Of a stretch of DNA of 47,638 nt, positions 1-9,225 are shown in pieces. The notes beneath the pieces were generated by a model. It did no database searches, was not told where the DNA came from, and saw nothing but the letters and a program-made list of their open reading frames with translations. Made by a program: the position numbers and the translations under genes. This stretch comes from Hyphomicrobiales bacterium (GTDB lineage Bacteria; Pseudomonadota; Alphaproteobacteria; Rhizobiales; Rhizobiaceae): assembly GCA_900473205.1 (NCBI GenBank), contig UCLB01000033.1:1-47638 (forward strand), in the 5' to 3' direction. Positions within the stretch are counted from its first letter, which is position 1; every line of letters begins with the position of its first letter.

Positions 1-309
1 TTGTCCGCAGGTCTCGAGTACGCGCTCGCCGACAAAATGGTGAAAGCAGAACTCGAAGGGTTCGCCAGGGCTGTGTCCGAGCGTTTCGGGGAGCGGACCT
101 TCCTGCCTTTGGCCGCGAAAGACACCGGCGGCAAGACGTTCGAGACCGTCACATCAGGCATGACAGCTGGCCAGAAGGCAGAGGTCCAGTCTGCGTGGAA
201 CTCCATGCGGACAGTGCAGCAGCTTGGCGCGCATGAACGAACGGCCGAGGCGCTCAAGCTGGCCGAGACCCTGCGGCAAACCAAGAGCCAGGGGCTCTCC
301 CTGAAATGA
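1..309 (+). CDS. traA: TraA conjugal relaxase/helicase, C-terminal end only (partial at window edge)
   Basis: The window opens inside this reading frame; only the last 102 or so residues are visible, so the TTG at base 1 is not a true start. The tail, rich in Ala/Glu/Arg and ending in QGLSLK, resembles the extreme C-terminus of rhizobial Ti-type TraA, the MobA/RecD-like relaxase-helicase that nicks oriT and unwinds the transferred strand. The relaxase and helicase motifs lie outside the window. In Ti/Sym plasmids traA is followed by traF and traB; here it is followed directly by unrelated metabolic debris, so a transfer region has probably been broken or rearranged at this point. Assignment is by recognition of the tail alone. 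Confidence 0.6.
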   Translation: MSAGLEYALADKMVKAELEGFARAVSERFGERTFLPLAAKDTGGKTFETVTSGMTAGQKAEVQSAWNSMRTVQQLGAHERTAEALKLAETLRQTKSQGLSLK

Positions 310-343
310 GGGCGGGAGCTGGCGCGCGCCGGGCCATGACCAC

Positions 344-643
344 GCATACACGCGGGAGTTTATTCCGCTTATGAACGACGTAACTTTGGCGGAAGAGGCT
401 ATGGCCGTAGCGACGAACCTTTTAGGATCGTCCAATGTCCAAACTGCTACGAAACCTATGACCGGATCGGAAGACTTCGCCCAGTTCCTTAGCCATGTCC
501 CCGGCTGCTTCGTATTTCTCGGAAATGGGAAGGAATCGGCACCTCTCCACAACCCGAACTATGACTTCAACGACGAGGGCCTTGTCCACGGGATGCGGTT
601 CCACGCCGAAATCGCACGGCGACGCCTTCCAATCAGTCGATGA
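344..643 (+). pseudogene. M20-family amidohydrolase (hippurate hydrolase type), C-terminal fragment
   Basis: About 100 residues match the C-terminal third of M20D amidohydrolases: a PLMND segment, the TGSEDFAQFL motif carrying the conserved metal-binding Glu-Asp region, VPGCFVFLGNG, and the HNPNYDFND motif. Full-length members have about 380-400 residues, so roughly three quarters of the gene is missing. Homology can be read in frame upstream of the ATG at 371 to around base 344, showing the ATG is not a natural start. The fragment begins only about 35 bases after the traA stop, so the break is close to that junction. It ends 43 bases before a class II aldolase gene in the same orientation, with which it probably once shared an operon. 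Confidence 0.65.
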
Positions 644-686
644 CGGGCGGCGACTCAAAGCTAGGAAAAGAAAGACGGAGATCAAC

Positions 687-1481
687 ATGGCTCACTCGCT
701 CGACAAGGCGGCACCACCCAACCGGAGCGGCCCCAACCAACCTGACTTGGAAACCGGCGAAATCTGGCAGGCGCGTGTCGACCTGGCTGCGTGCTTCCGA
801 ATGGCAGCCCGATACGGAATGGAAGAAGGCATATGCAATCACTTCTCCGCGGTCGTGCCGGGATATGACGATCTCTTCCTCGTCAATCCGTACGGCTACG
901 CCTTCGGGGAGCTAACGGCATCGATGCTGCTTGTCTGCGACTTCCACGGCAACGTCATATCTGGCCGGGGAACACCCGAAGCGACAGCGTTCTACATTCA
1001 TGCGCGCATTCACAAGAACATCCCCCGTGCGCGCGCGGCCTTCCACACTCACATGCCTTATGCGACCGCGCTCTCCATGACGGAAGGCGACCCCCTGATC
1101 TTCGCGGGTCAGACCGCTTTGAAATTCTACGGCCGCACAGCGGTCGACCGGGACTACAACGGGCTGGCGCTCGACGAACGCGAGGGTGACCGCATTGCCG
1201 CCGCCATCGGCGATGCCGACATTGTCTTCATGAAGCACCACGGCGTGATGGTCTGCGCGCCTAATATTGCCGAGGCATGGGACGACCTCTATTACCTCGA
1301 GCGCGCTTGCGAGGTTCAGACACTCGCGCTTTCCACAGGGCGAAAGGTCCTCCCCGTTGCTCCAAACATCGCCGAGGCGGCCTACAGTCAAATGCGCGAA
1401 GGCGATCCGGAATCGGCGAGACTTCACCTGGAGTCAATCAAACGGACGTTGGAACGGCAGGAGCCCGAGTTCAAATCCTAG
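687..1481 (+). CDS. Class II aldolase/adducin family protein
   Basis: A 264-residue protein of the class II (zinc-dependent) aldolase/adducin fold, the family of fuculose-phosphate aldolase and ribulose-5-phosphate epimerase. Visible motifs are Glu98 in PEATAFYIH, the His120-x-His122 pair in FHTHMPYA, and the later His184-His185 in KHHGVMV, which fit the metal site. The frame is open far upstream, but the ATG at 687 is preceded by a GACGGAG ribosome site and the family homology starts soon after it. Members of this length are often annotated only as class II aldolase; the substrate cannot be deduced. The gene follows the M20 amidohydrolase fragment and probably lost its original promoter with it. 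Confidence 0.85.
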   Translation: MAHSLDKAAPPNRSGPNQPDLETGEIWQARVDLAACFRMAARYGMEEGICNHFSAVVPGYDDLFLVNPYGYAFGELTASMLLVCDFHGNVISGRGTPEATAFYIHARIHKNIPRARAAFHTHMPYATALSMTEGDPLIFAGQTALKFYGRTAVDRDYNGLALDEREGDRIAAAIGDADIVFMKHHGVMVCAPNIAEAWDDLYYLERACEVQTLALSTGRKVLPVAPNIAEAAYSQMREGDPESARLHLESIKRTLERQEPEFKS

Positions 1482-1564
1482 AAGTCGGACGAAGATCGCG
1501 ACTTTGGCGCTTGGTCCATGTACCAAGACCTACACAAGGTTCAGTTTTCCGAACCCAAGGGGCG

Positions 1565-2041
1565 TTATACAACGCGGGAATGTTGAACAGGCGGCTGCAT
1601 CAGCTCTATAGTGATACCATCCGGGCCGGAGATGTACGCGACCATCGTTCCGCGTCGGGGTCCGGCCGGTATAGGCTGCGGGGAACCCTTCACGGCCCAC
1701 CCCGCCCTCTCAACCCGCGCGATCGCCCTGCGGATATCCGTAACCGTGAAGGCGATGTGCGCGGCGCCGATCGCACCAGCGCTCCGAGGTGTCTCCCCCA
1801 GCGTACGGCCCGTCGAATATTCTAGAAGCTCGATAGGGTACCCATTTGGAGCGGTCATCAGCGCCATTCGGCAGCGCGGATCGTCAACCCCCGTGGCCTC
1901 CCGTAGGAACTCCCCACCCATCTCTCCTTGGCGAGCAAGGTCGAAACCCATCGCCTCAGTCCAGAACTGGATCGCTTCCTCCAACGAGGCGACCGAGGAT
2001 CCCGTGTGGTCCACAGCTATCACGCCTGCATCTTCGGCCAT
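1565..2041 (-). CDS. VOC (glyoxalase/bleomycin resistance) family protein
   Basis: A 158-residue protein with two beta-alpha-beta-beta-beta modules of the vicinal oxygen chelate superfamily. It begins VIAVDHTGSSV with an early metal-ligand His (residue 12) and has a second module starting AAHIAFTV, with GPDGITIELMQPP near the end supplying the usual final Glu. The pattern is closest to methylmalonyl-CoA epimerase/lactoylglutathione lyase relatives, but the substrate is unknown. The gene converges on the class II aldolase gene, leaving 83 bases between stops. Likely single-gene transcription or shared with the small DUF2256 gene 59 bases upstream. Confidence 0.82.
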   Translation of the reverse strand: MAEDAGVIAVDHTGSSVASLEEAIQFWTEAMGFDLARQGEMGGEFLREATGVDDPRCRMALMTAPNGYPIELLEYSTGRTLGETPRSAGAIGAAHIAFTVTDIRRAIARVERAGWAVKGSPQPIPAGPRRGTMVAYISGPDGITIELMQPPVQHSRVV

Positions 2042-2100
2042 CTCAAATCCTCACATATCGAGCAGTTACGTCTGCCCGAGCTAACGACCGCTTAATAGCC

Positions 2101-2250
2101 TTACAATCTTTCTTTCGTCTCTCGACATCGTTGGGAGCAGAACTTCACGTTGTCCCAGGTTTTCTCCCACTTCTTTCTCCATGAGAATGGCCTGCTACAG
2201 ACCGGACAGATCTTAGTAGGCAGGTCCGACTTCTCACGACGCTTCGGCAT
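2101..2250 (-). CDS. DUF2256 family small zinc-ribbon protein
   Basis: A 49-residue protein beginning [20 protein letters not shown] and ending RCRETKERL. It matches the DUF2256 family of small basic proteins: a CPVC pair and a second Cys pair (FCSQRC) that could hold one zinc, separated by a Trp-rich basic stretch with the RKKWEKTWD motif. Length and architecture are complete for the family. In bacteria DUF2256 genes are often found near cryptochrome/photolyase genes (family knowledge); here a LOV-domain photoreceptor kinase lies 600 bases away, although no photolyase is present. The function is unknown. Confidence 0.85.
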   Translation of the reverse strand: MPKRREKSDLPTKICPVCSRPFSWRKKWEKTWDNVKFCSQRCRETKERL

Positions 2251-2304
2251 CCGTTACTCCAGACAGTCTGCATCTATAACGAGACCTTACCGTGCATGGC
2301 CAAC

Positions 2305-2682
2305 TCAAGCCGACGGTAACGTGCGCGCGGTCAGCTTGTTTCCATCCGGATCGCGGAGATAGGCGACGAAGGAGCCATTCGGACGCTCTGACGGCGGTGT
2401 CTCGATCGACTTTCCTCCGTGGCTTGTCCCGTCGTCGTGCCATGCTTTCACATGCTCCGGGCTTGGAGCGACAAGACCGATCGTTCCACCGTTGGCGACC
2501 GTCGCTGGTTTCCCGTCAATCGGCGTTGTTACCATCAGGCGGCTTCCGCCATGTAGTATGTAGACTAGCCTCCCTCGGGCATCGATTTCACCGGGCCCGC
2601 CACCAAGGGCAGCGAAGGTGGCGTCGTAGAAAGCTTTCGATCGCTCCAGATCGTTGCTGCCAATCATTACGTGCGTAAACAT
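2305..2682 (-). CDS. VOC family (glyoxalase-like) protein
   Basis: A 125-residue single-domain-length VOC protein starting MFTHVMIGSNDLERSKAFYD and carrying DPDGNKLTA near the end, the usual C-terminal metal-ligand strand. The longer frame upstream has no homology, so the ATG at 2682 is used. The sequence resembles the widespread rhizobial glyoxalase-like proteins thought to bind small electrophiles or chelated metal, with no assignable substrate. It is oriented away from the LOV kinase gene; the roughly 180 bases between the two starts should contain both promoters. Confidence 0.85.
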   Translation of the reverse strand: MFTHVMIGSNDLERSKAFYDATFAALGGGPGEIDARGRLVYILHGGSRLMVTTPIDGKPATVANGGTIGLVAPSPEHVKAWHDDGTSHGGKSIETPPSERPNGSFVAYLRDPDGNKLTARTLPSA

Positions 2683-2859
2683 GGTCCATGTCCTGTGCTT
2701 GTTGAGGGACGCAAGGCCCGAACTTAACAGCAAAGGAACAGCGCGTCTCGTAGTGGCAGGTCCGAAATCCTTGAAGTCCCAACACGAAATGATGACGGGT
2801 GTCGGCTGCCCTGCCTTCTGGACTTGCTTCCGGGGTCGATTTAAAAGAGGAAAAAACCT

Positions 2860-4326
2860 GTGCTCGAAGGCGTCTGTATGGATATTAAGCAAGACCAAGT
2901 TTCCGCAGACGAACTCAAACGATCCCTAGCCGCTGCTGGTCCGTTTGTCGCCATGGTCAACGCAACGCGGACACCGATGGTCGTCACCAATCCGAGGCTC
3001 ACTGACAACCCGATCGTATACGCCAACGCCGCATTCATCGCGATGAGCGGATACGCTGAAAACGAGATCATTGGCCGTAATTGCCGGTTCCTGCAAGGTA
3101 AGGCGACAGACCCCGCGACGATTGACCGTCTGAGGATAGCGATAGCCGCGAACCAAGAGATCGAGGTCGATCTTCTCAACTATCGCAAAAACGGGAGCAG
3201 CTTCTGGAACAGGTTGCTTGTCTCCCCCGTATTCGAAGGCGGAGCTGTTACCTTCTTCGTTGCGTCTCAGCAGGATGTGACACTCGAGCTCGAAGAATTG
3301 GCAGCGATCGAGCGACGCAAAGCCGACCTCGAGCGAGAAGTCGCGGAGCGCACGGCCGAACTCGACGCGAGCGAACAAAGTCTAAGCCTGGCCCTCGAGG
3401 CGGGAAGACTTGGCATCTGGACCATTGACCTCCATACAGGAAAACTGACCGCCTCGGCAGAGTGCAAATCCATATGTGGTCGAACACCCGACGAACCCCT
3501 TACGCTGGATGACCTACGGGAAACGATCCATCCCGAAGATCGCCTCCTGCAGATTGAGGCGATCGATCAAGCTGTGAAAGACAGATCCCTCCTTGAAGCC
3601 GAGTATCGACTGGTCACGCCTGGAGGAGAGCTTAAATGGGTTCAGATCAGGGGCCAAGCGAGTTACGCACAAGACGGCACGCCGGTATCCATCACAGGCA
3701 TCACACAGGATATCACCTCGAGACGGCAGGCGCAGGGTCATCGTGCCCTTCTGGCTCGGGAGCTCAGCCACCGTCTGAAGAACACGCTCGCGTCGCTGCA
3801 GGCGATCGTATCGCAGACGATCAGGCGAGCCGCCTCCCTGGACGCCGCCGGAGCGACCCTGGCGGCGAGAATACATGCGATGGCCACTGCCAACGATCTT
3901 CTTGTCAATGAGGATTTCGGCAAAGCATCACTCCGGACACTCGTCAGACGCACGCTCGCCCCGTTCGGTGTTGAGGACAAGGCGCGGTTTTCGATCATTG
4001 GAGCAGAGGTGGAGTTGCCATCCAATCTTACGGCAGCCTATGCGCTCGTCATGCACGAACTGGCGACAAATGCCACCAAGTACGGTGCACTGTCGAACGA
4101 GAGTGGCGTGGTCGAAATTGAATGGTCGATCGACACAAACGCCACAGGCAGTGAGCTAACGCTGAATTGGCGAGAACGTGATGGGCCGCCCGTCGTTGCA
4201 CCAGCTCGGACAAGCTTCGGGACGCAGTTGATTGAGCGCCTCCTGGCGAGTGAGGCGGGCGGTGTGGCGACCGTATCATATGATCCTTCCGGCTTGTCGT
4301 TCTTAGCGAAGGTGCCACTGGACTGA
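2860..4326 (+). CDS. Blue-light-sensing LOV-PAS histidine kinase of the HWE family
   Basis: A 488-residue soluble sensor kinase. Residues 28-140 form a LOV domain with the photoactive cysteine in GRNCRFLQG (Cys75), which forms the flavin adduct in this family. A coiled-coil linker (about 145-175) leads to a second PAS domain with PAC (about 175-287, ending ITGITQDITSR). The kinase core has ELSHRLKNTLA with phosphoacceptor His304, the HWE-type N-box HELATNATKYGALS (His399, Asn404) and the WRE motif (437-439) that names the family. No response regulator gene is adjacent, so its partner is elsewhere. A GTG at 2860, 9 bases after AAGAGG, is used as start; the ATG at 2878 is a plausible alternative. 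Related LOV-HWE kinases in Brucella and rhizobia feed general stress responses. Confidence 0.92.
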   Translation: MLEGVCMDIKQDQVSADELKRSLAAAGPFVAMVNATRTPMVVTNPRLTDNPIVYANAAFIAMSGYAENEIIGRNCRFLQGKATDPATIDRLRIAIAANQEIEVDLLNYRKNGSSFWNRLLVSPVFEGGAVTFFVASQQDVTLELEELAAIERRKADLEREVAERTAELDASEQSLSLALEAGRLGIWTIDLHTGKLTASAECKSICGRTPDEPLTLDDLRETIHPEDRLLQIEAIDQAVKDRSLLEAEYRLVTPGGELKWVQIRGQASYAQDGTPVSITGITQDITSRRQAQGHRALLARELSHRLKNTLASLQAIVSQTIRRAASLDAAGATLAARIHAMATANDLLVNEDFGKASLRTLVRRTLAPFGVEDKARFSIIGAEVELPSNLTAAYALVMHELATNATKYGALSNESGVVEIEWSIDTNATGSELTLNWRERDGPPVVAPARTSFGTQLIERLLASEAGGVATVSYDPSGLSFLAKVPLD

Positions 4327-4345
4327 TCAAAACAAGTGATCCCTG

Positions 4346-4951
4346 TTAAAAGCACCGGGAAATCCGCTTCGTCATAAAAGACCGAATTCGACTGTCTCGC
4401 GCTCCACAGACTCGGTGTTTAATCAATCGGCTGTCGAGAATGGATCGAACTTGATGACGTAGCGTTGTGTCTGCGAACAGGTCAAAAGGATCCCCTCGCA
4501 TGTCGTAACGGGCGCAGTCGGCGACCGGCTCATGGGCAAGCCGAAGCGCATCCGGGATTTGCAGAGTAGCTGCGGGAGCCGGATCGCGGCTTCGCGCCAG
4601 AATGTTAATGATCACCGAGGCCGAGCAGACGCCGTGATCGAGCGCTTCCTGACAGGCAGCCTCGACGGCGGTAAGACCATCGGCAGGAACGCATCCGAGT
4701 ATGGTGACCATCTGCCGATCACCGTCGTCAGCGCTCTTCAATCGCTTGCGGACCTTTTCCATCGCGGTTGGCAAGACCCATTCGCTGAAGGGAGCGCCAT
4801 TGCGCAAGGCACCGGGTTTGCGAGCTAGGACAGGAACATAGTGCCAGGGGTCGTAGACAGTGTCGCCACGACCAAAACTGCGCCGGTGTTCAGCGACCGT
4901 CACTCCATCCTGTTTGATGACGATCCGATCAGCATAGCCACATAACGCCAA
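4346..4951 (-). pseudogene. IS21-family transposase IstA, C-terminal remnant
   Basis: Roughly 150 residues (bases 4502-4951) match the C-terminal part of IS21-type IstA, including YADRIVIKQDG, the DPWHYVPVLARKPGALRNG motif and the ADCARYD ending. Homology begins abruptly at about 4945, so the DNA-binding and DDE catalytic regions are gone, and no istB helper ATPase gene follows. After ADCARYD the frame continues for about 50 unrelated residues into flanking DNA, showing that the natural stop is also lost. No terminal inverted repeats were recognised. This is an immobile scar between the LOV kinase and alaE. Confidence 0.8.
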
Positions 4952-5073
4952 AAGCAGCAGCGGAAAGGATTACGAAAACTGCGATTGAACCGACGACTTC
5001 ATTCAATTTCTATATCCCTGTTTGGAACGGGCGAGGTCTACATTCAGCACCAACACTCGCCAAACAGTCAATA

Positions 5074-5253
5074 TTACCCAGATTTGCGCTGCAAACTCTC
5101 TATGATTTCCAACGGCTCATCGTAGGAAAGGATGTCCGCGAAGGGCCAGGAGGTCTCCGCCGCTTCGCGCCAAGACCGGTCATTAATTGATCTTCTGATC
5201 TTGGAACAAACCAAACCTTTGGGCGCTATGTCCTGGGGGTTATGAACAGGCAT
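5074..5253 (-). CDS. Possible small ORF, 59 residues, unrecognised
   Basis: An ATG-initiated frame on the minus strand encodes MPVHNPQDIAPKG at its start and ends YDEPLEIIESLQRKSG. The composition (acidic C-terminal half, two Trp) looks protein-like, but no family is recognised. Its start overlaps the start of the divergent alaE gene by 12 bases, which is unusual for two real genes, and no convincing ribosome site precedes it. It may be a spurious frame or the remnant of a gene cut by the IS21 event downstream. Confidence 0.2.
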   Translation of the reverse strand: MPVHNPQDIAPKGLVCSKIRRSINDRSWREAAETSWPFADILSYDEPLEIIESLQRKSG

Positions 5254-5727
5254 AGGAGAAATCGCTTGGCAGAGACGACGACGCGATCAGGAAGCACATG
5301 GGCATATGTTGCAGATACGCTGGCTTTGATCCTGTTCTTCACCACAACCGGCATCATCAACGAGCGGTTTATCGCAGGGATGACTTGGGAGCAGGTCCTT
5401 CATGCACGTCTGATCGGAGGCATTCTTATGATTCCGGTAGGGCGGCCTTACGGCATGTGGCGCGACTGGATGATAAGCCACGCTAAGGAAAACCGATTAT
5501 CTCAGCTTCTATGGGACAGCTTGGCGCTGATGAGCTTTCAGGTGCCGATCTACGCCGCGATCATCGCGTTTAGCGGAGCCTCCGGGCATGGGCTTATACG
5601 AGGGGTGCTGGGTGCAGCGGTAATGATGATTGTGCTCGGCCGACCTTACGGAGCATTCCTGAACTGGATACGGCACCTCTTTGGTCTGCCACCTGGGGGT
5701 GAAAAGCCAATGTCACTCAACACCTGA
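5242..5727 (+). CDS. alaE: AlaE-family L-alanine exporter
   Basis: A 161-residue inner-membrane protein with four hydrophobic segments (about 18-38, 52-70, 90-115, 117-135). It shares the hallmarks of AlaE: an early ADTLAL segment, the repeated GRPYGMWRDW and GRPYGAFLNW motifs at the ends of helices 2 and 4, and SFQVPIYAAI in helix 3. AlaE exports L-alanine using the proton gradient and relieves alanine stress (known from E. coli). The length fits the family (about 150). A GGGGG run ending 2-3 bases before the ATG may serve as ribosome site. Whether the substrate is alanine in this organism is inferred from homology only. Confidence 0.8.
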   Translation: MNRHRRNRLAETTTRSGSTWAYVADTLALILFFTTTGIINERFIAGMTWEQVLHARLIGGILMIPVGRPYGMWRDWMISHAKENRLSQLLWDSLALMSFQVPIYAAIIAFSGASGHGLIRGVLGAAVMMIVLGRPYGAFLNWIRHLFGLPPGGEKPMSLNT

Positions 5728-5779
5728 ACGTAAGGTCAGCTATGGGCCATTACGGGCCTTTCAAAAAAGGTATGAAGCA

Positions 5780-6058
5780 GTGATAGTTTTGGAAATCATC
5801 GTTATATCCGCGACGCTCGCAGCTATAGCTCTGCTATTTTGCAATCAGGTAATGGTTCAGGTTCTGGAGTACAGGTTCTACAGGGACAATGGCGGAGATT
5901 TCACTGTCGACAGCGGGATTGATCGTCTCAAGGTCGATCAAAAGATACACGTCAGAAAACTCAATCTCACGAATTGGCAGCGGCTTTACATATTTCGCCC
6001 CATCTTCATACTTTCTGTCGGCTGGATGCTCGGCTTTATGATTTTGAGTTTGCTTTAG
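5780..6058 (+). CDS. Small membrane protein of unknown function
   Basis: A 92-residue protein that I do not recognise. A GTG at 5780, 9 bases after AAAAAAGG, is the likeliest start; the longer upstream frame overlaps alaE and lacks a ribosome site. The protein has an N-terminal hydrophobic helix (IVLEIIVISATLAAIALLF), a polar middle of about 40 residues with a basic VRKLNLTNWQRLYIF segment, and a C-terminal hydrophobic helix ending MILSLL. Two transmembrane segments with the loop between them are predicted. It starts 52 bases after alaE and may be cotranscribed. Confidence 0.5.
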   Translation: MIVLEIIVISATLAAIALLFCNQVMVQVLEYRFYRDNGGDFTVDSGIDRLKVDQKIHVRKLNLTNWQRLYIFRPIFILSVGWMLGFMILSLL

Positions 6059-6197
6059 GCAATCGGCGGTGACGTGATGACCGACTTTGGTCGACATTCA
6101 TGGCGAAGAAGCGCCAATTGGAGACATTGTAGTGGCATGATAATTGTCTAGCGTCAGCGGCTGATGACGGCGTGTGTAAACGAAAAACGAGACACCA

Positions 6198-6356
6198 ATG
6201 AGTGAATTCGGGAACGACGGGGCTGAATTGGTCCCCCAAGACGATGGAGTTGCTACGCATCTGCTTGGAATGGAAGTGCCAAACATTGCTTTGCAGGCCA
6301 CCTATGGGACCATCGTGGACCTGTGCAGTCGCGGCTTATCTGTAGTCTACGCGTAG
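6198..6356 (+). pseudogene. Peroxiredoxin-like (AhpC/TSA) protein, N-terminal fragment
   Basis: A 52-residue frame from ATG 6198 contains DDGVATHLLGMEVPNIALQA and TIVDLCSRGLSVVYA, resembling the first strands of thioredoxin-fold peroxiredoxins in which VVYAYPRT would follow. A TAG stop interrupts exactly there and nothing downstream restores the catalytic Cys region, so this is a truncated relic. The match is short, and I could not align the following 200 bases to the rest of such a gene. Confidence 0.4.
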
Positions 6357-6666
6357 AGTCTGCCCCAAAGTTGATGCCCGCGTTTGACGAATCCCTCGGG
6401 ATGCGAGGGATGGCATCACCGACTTCGGAACGGATTGAACCTTCAGCCTAGGGTGCCATTTTTTGTGACCGTCATCTCAAGGTCCATGCCAACAAGTTGT
6501 TCCTGTACGTATTTGTGAGCAACAATAGGGTGTTTGACGGTCGTCGTAGTTGACGACCGTCAATTTGTGTCCAAAGTCCAGGGACTATCCTTGCGGCGCG
6601 ACGCTCTTCGCTAAGTGCAGAGTGTCATGAACAATCTCCGTCCGACGTGCAACTGCGGGAAATCCA
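6357..6666. other. Intergenic stretch upstream of the UvrA-like gene
   Basis: No coding frame with recognisable product is seen on either strand. The stretch contains the perfect inverted repeat at 6534-6563 and should carry the promoter of the UvrA-like gene. Its first part is probably decayed remains of the peroxiredoxin-like gene. Confidence 0.5.
6534..6563. promoter_or_regulatory. Perfect 12-bp inverted repeat upstream of the UvrA-like gene
   Basis: TTGACGGTCGTC (6534-6545), a 6-base spacer, then its exact complement GACGACCGTCAA (6552-6563). It lies 104 bases before the ATG of the UvrA-like gene. The symmetry and position suit an operator for a dimeric repressor (TetR/MarR type), or a transcript hairpin acting as attenuator. 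The T-run after it is weak (TTTG), which argues against a simple terminator. Confidence 0.5.
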
Positions 6667-9225
6667 ATGCCGAAACGACCTATCGACGATGCAGTGGAGG
6701 CGACCAAAAAGCTTCAAGGCATCGTTCGCGTCCGAGGTGCACGAGAACATAACCTTAAAAACGTCGACGTCGACATTCCACGCGACGCACTCGTCGTATT
6801 CACCGGCGTCTCCGGATCCGGAAAATCGTCGCTCGCATTCAGCACGCTCTACGCCGAGGCCCAGCGCCGCTACTTGGAATCTGTGTCTCCCTATGCTCGC
6901 CGTCTCTTCACCCAGATGAGCGTTCCTGACGTCGACCATATCGACGGTCTCCCGCCCGCCGTTGCTCTGCAGCAGCAACGTGGATCGCCGACAGCACGCT
7001 CCTCGGTCGGAAGCGTGACGACCATCTCAAACCTTCTTCGAATGCTGTATTCACGGACAGGCACATACCCGCCGGGTCAACCGCATCTCGATGCGGAATC
7101 GTTTTCTCCAAACACGCCGGAGGGTGCCTGCCCGCAATGTCACGGTCTCGGTCGCGTCCACGAGGTGACCGAGGCCTCCATGGTGCCGGAACCCTCGCTG
7201 ACCATTCGCGAGCGCGCGGTGGCGGCATGGCCGTTGGCCTGGGGCGGGCAGAACCTCAGGGATATCCTCATCACCCTCGGCATTGACGTCGACAGGCCGT
7301 GGAGGGAGCTTCCGGAGAAGACCCGACAATGGATCCTTTTCACGGACGAGCAGCCCGTTGTCCCGGTCTATCCCGGCCTCACGCACGATCAGGTGAAGCG
7401 TGCCGTGGCACGCAAGGATGAGCCCTCCTACATGGGCACGTTCTCAAGCGCCCAACGGCATGTCACGCATAGCTTCGCGACGACGCAAAGTGCGATGATG
7501 AAGAAGCGGGCCGCCCGCTACATGATCAGCAGTGCCTGTCCGCTGTGCGAGGGCAAGCGTCTGCGAAAGGAGTCGCTTTCGGTGACGTTCGAAGGCCTCG
7601 ACTATGCCGAGATCAGCAGACTACCAATGGCGCGGTTCTCTGACATCTTCGCGCCCTATGCCGATACCGATTCCAGGAAGCTCAAGACCATGCGGAAAGA
7701 GTATCCGGAAAAGGCGATGGTCGTCCAGCGGATCGCCGCAGACCTCTGCCGACGACTGAAAGTCCTTCTCGATCTCGGCCTCGGCTACCTCACGCTTGAG
7801 CGTAGCACGCCGACCCTGTCTCCGGGCGAGCTCCAACGGCTTCGCTTGGCGACACACGTCGTCTCAAACCTCTTCGGCGTCGTCTATGTCATGGATGAGC
7901 CCTCTGCAGGCTTGCACCCGGCCGATACCGAAGTGCTGTTGCGGGCGCTCGACGGGCTGAAGGCGGTCGGAAATTCGCTGTTCGTCGTGGAGCACGAGCT
8001 CGACGTCGTCCGCCACGCGGATTGGATCGTCGACGTGGGCCCGGCAGCCGGCGAACTGGGCGGCGAAATCCTTTATAGCGGCCCACCGGAAGGCCTGCGG
8101 AAGGTCGAGCAATCCGAAACTGCCAGGCACCTGTTTGCAGAAGCTCACAAGTCCTGCGGGACCCATAGAGAACCAGATGGATGGCTTCGTCTGTCCGGTA
8201 TCACCCGAAACAATCTCCGTAACGTCGATTGCGCCTTCCCGCTCGGGGTCATGACGACGGTGACTGGTATCTCCGGGTCAGGCAAGTCGAGTCTGGTCAG
8301 CCAGGCGCTCGTCGAGCTTGTCGGTGAAGCGCTTGGCGCTCCGGTTCGCGCGGAAGACGATGCGGAGGACGACGCTGGCCTGGAGGTAGAGCCGGGCTCG
8401 CCGACGCAGGGCAAGATCGAAGGTGGGTTGGACAGCATCCGACGCCTCATTGAGGTCGACCAGAAGCCGATCGGCCGGACGCCCCGCTCCAACCTCGCGA
8501 CTTACACCGGCCTCTTCGATCATGTTCGCTCGCTGTTTGCCGCCACTCCAGAGGCAAAGAAGCGCCGCTACGACGCCGGTCGGTTCTCCTTCAATGTCGC
8601 CAAGGGCCGCTGCCCGCGATGCGAGGGAGAAGGCTTTGTCATGGTCGAGCTACTCTTCCTGCCAAGCGTCTATGCCCCGTGTCCAACTTGCCACGGCACC
8701 CGCTACAATCCGCAGACCTTGGAGATCAGCTACCGGGGCAAGAACATCTCGCAGGTGCTCGGGCTGACCGTCGCGGACGCCTCTGACTTCTTTGATGATG
8801 CCCCGAGTGTTCGCGGGTCGCTGAAGGTCCTCAGGGAAGTCGGATTGAGTTATCTGCGGCTCGGTCAGCCTGCGACCGAGTTTTCCGGAGGTGAAGCGCA
8901 GCGCATAAAGCTGGCAACGGAATTGCAGCGCGCCCAGAAGGGCGGCGCGCTCTATGTGCTGGATGAGCCGACGACGGGCCTGCACCCGTCGGATGTCGAG
9001 CGGCTGATTGCACAGCTCAATGCGTTGGTCGACACCGGCAACACGGTGATTGTCGTCGATCACGACATGGCTCTAGCTGCGGCCAGCGACTGGGTTCTCG
9101 ACATCGGACCAGGCGCCGGAGATGAAGGCGGGCGGATCGTCGCAAGCGGAACACCGGAGCAAGTTGCCCTTGCAGAAAATAGTTTGACAGCACCTTATCT
9201 CAAGCGAGTTCTCCCGCCCAACTGA
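6667..9225 (+). CDS. UvrA-like excinuclease ABC subunit A paralogue (UvrA2 type)
   Basis: An 852-residue tandem ABC ATPase. Walker A motifs are GVSGSGKSS (about residue 48) and GISGSGKSS (about 536); signatures are [12 protein letters not shown] and [12 protein letters not shown]; Walker B regions are [12 protein letters not shown] and [12 protein letters not shown]. Zinc-finger cysteines occur in [16 protein letters not shown] and the CPRC...CPTC pair. Housekeeping UvrA has about 940-970 residues; the shorter length suggests the UvrA2/class III group, which lacks part of the UvrB-binding insertion and is linked to DNA-binding drug or DNA-damage tolerance. It is a single-gene unit with a perfect inverted repeat upstream. 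The exact subgroup would need a tree. Confidence 0.88.
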   Translation: MPKRPIDDAVEATKKLQGIVRVRGAREHNLKNVDVDIPRDALVVFTGVSGSGKSSLAFSTLYAEAQRRYLESVSPYARRLFTQMSVPDVDHIDGLPPAVALQQQRGSPTARSSVGSVTTISNLLRMLYSRTGTYPPGQPHLDAESFSPNTPEGACPQCHGLGRVHEVTEASMVPEPSLTIRERAVAAWPLAWGGQNLRDILITLGIDVDRPWRELPEKTRQWILFTDEQPVVPVYPGLTHDQVKRAVARKDEPSYMGTFSSAQRHVTHSFATTQSAMMKKRAARYMISSACPLCEGKRLRKESLSVTFEGLDYAEISRLPMARFSDIFAPYADTDSRKLKTMRKEYPEKAMVVQRIAADLCRRLKVLLDLGLGYLTLERSTPTLSPGELQRLRLATHVVSNLFGVVYVMDEPSAGLHPADTEVLLRALDGLKAVGNSLFVVEHELDVVRHADWIVDVGPAAGELGGEILYSGPPEGLRKVEQSETARHLFAEAHKSCGTHREPDGWLRLSGITRNNLRNVDCAFPLGVMTTVTGISGSGKSSLVSQALVELVGEALGAPVRAEDDAEDDAGLEVEPGSPTQGKIEGGLDSIRRLIEVDQKPIGRTPRSNLATYTGLFDHVRSLFAATPEAKKRRYDAGRFSFNVAKGRCPRCEGEGFVMVELLFLPSVYAPCPTCHGTRYNPQTLEISYRGKNISQVLGLTVADASDFFDDAPSVRGSLKVLREVGLSYLRLGQPATEFSGGEAQRIKLATELQRAQKGGALYVLDEPTTGLHPSDVERLIAQLNALVDTGNTVIVVDHDMALAAASDWVLDIGPGAGDEGGRIVASGTPEQVALAENSLTAPYLKRVLPPN

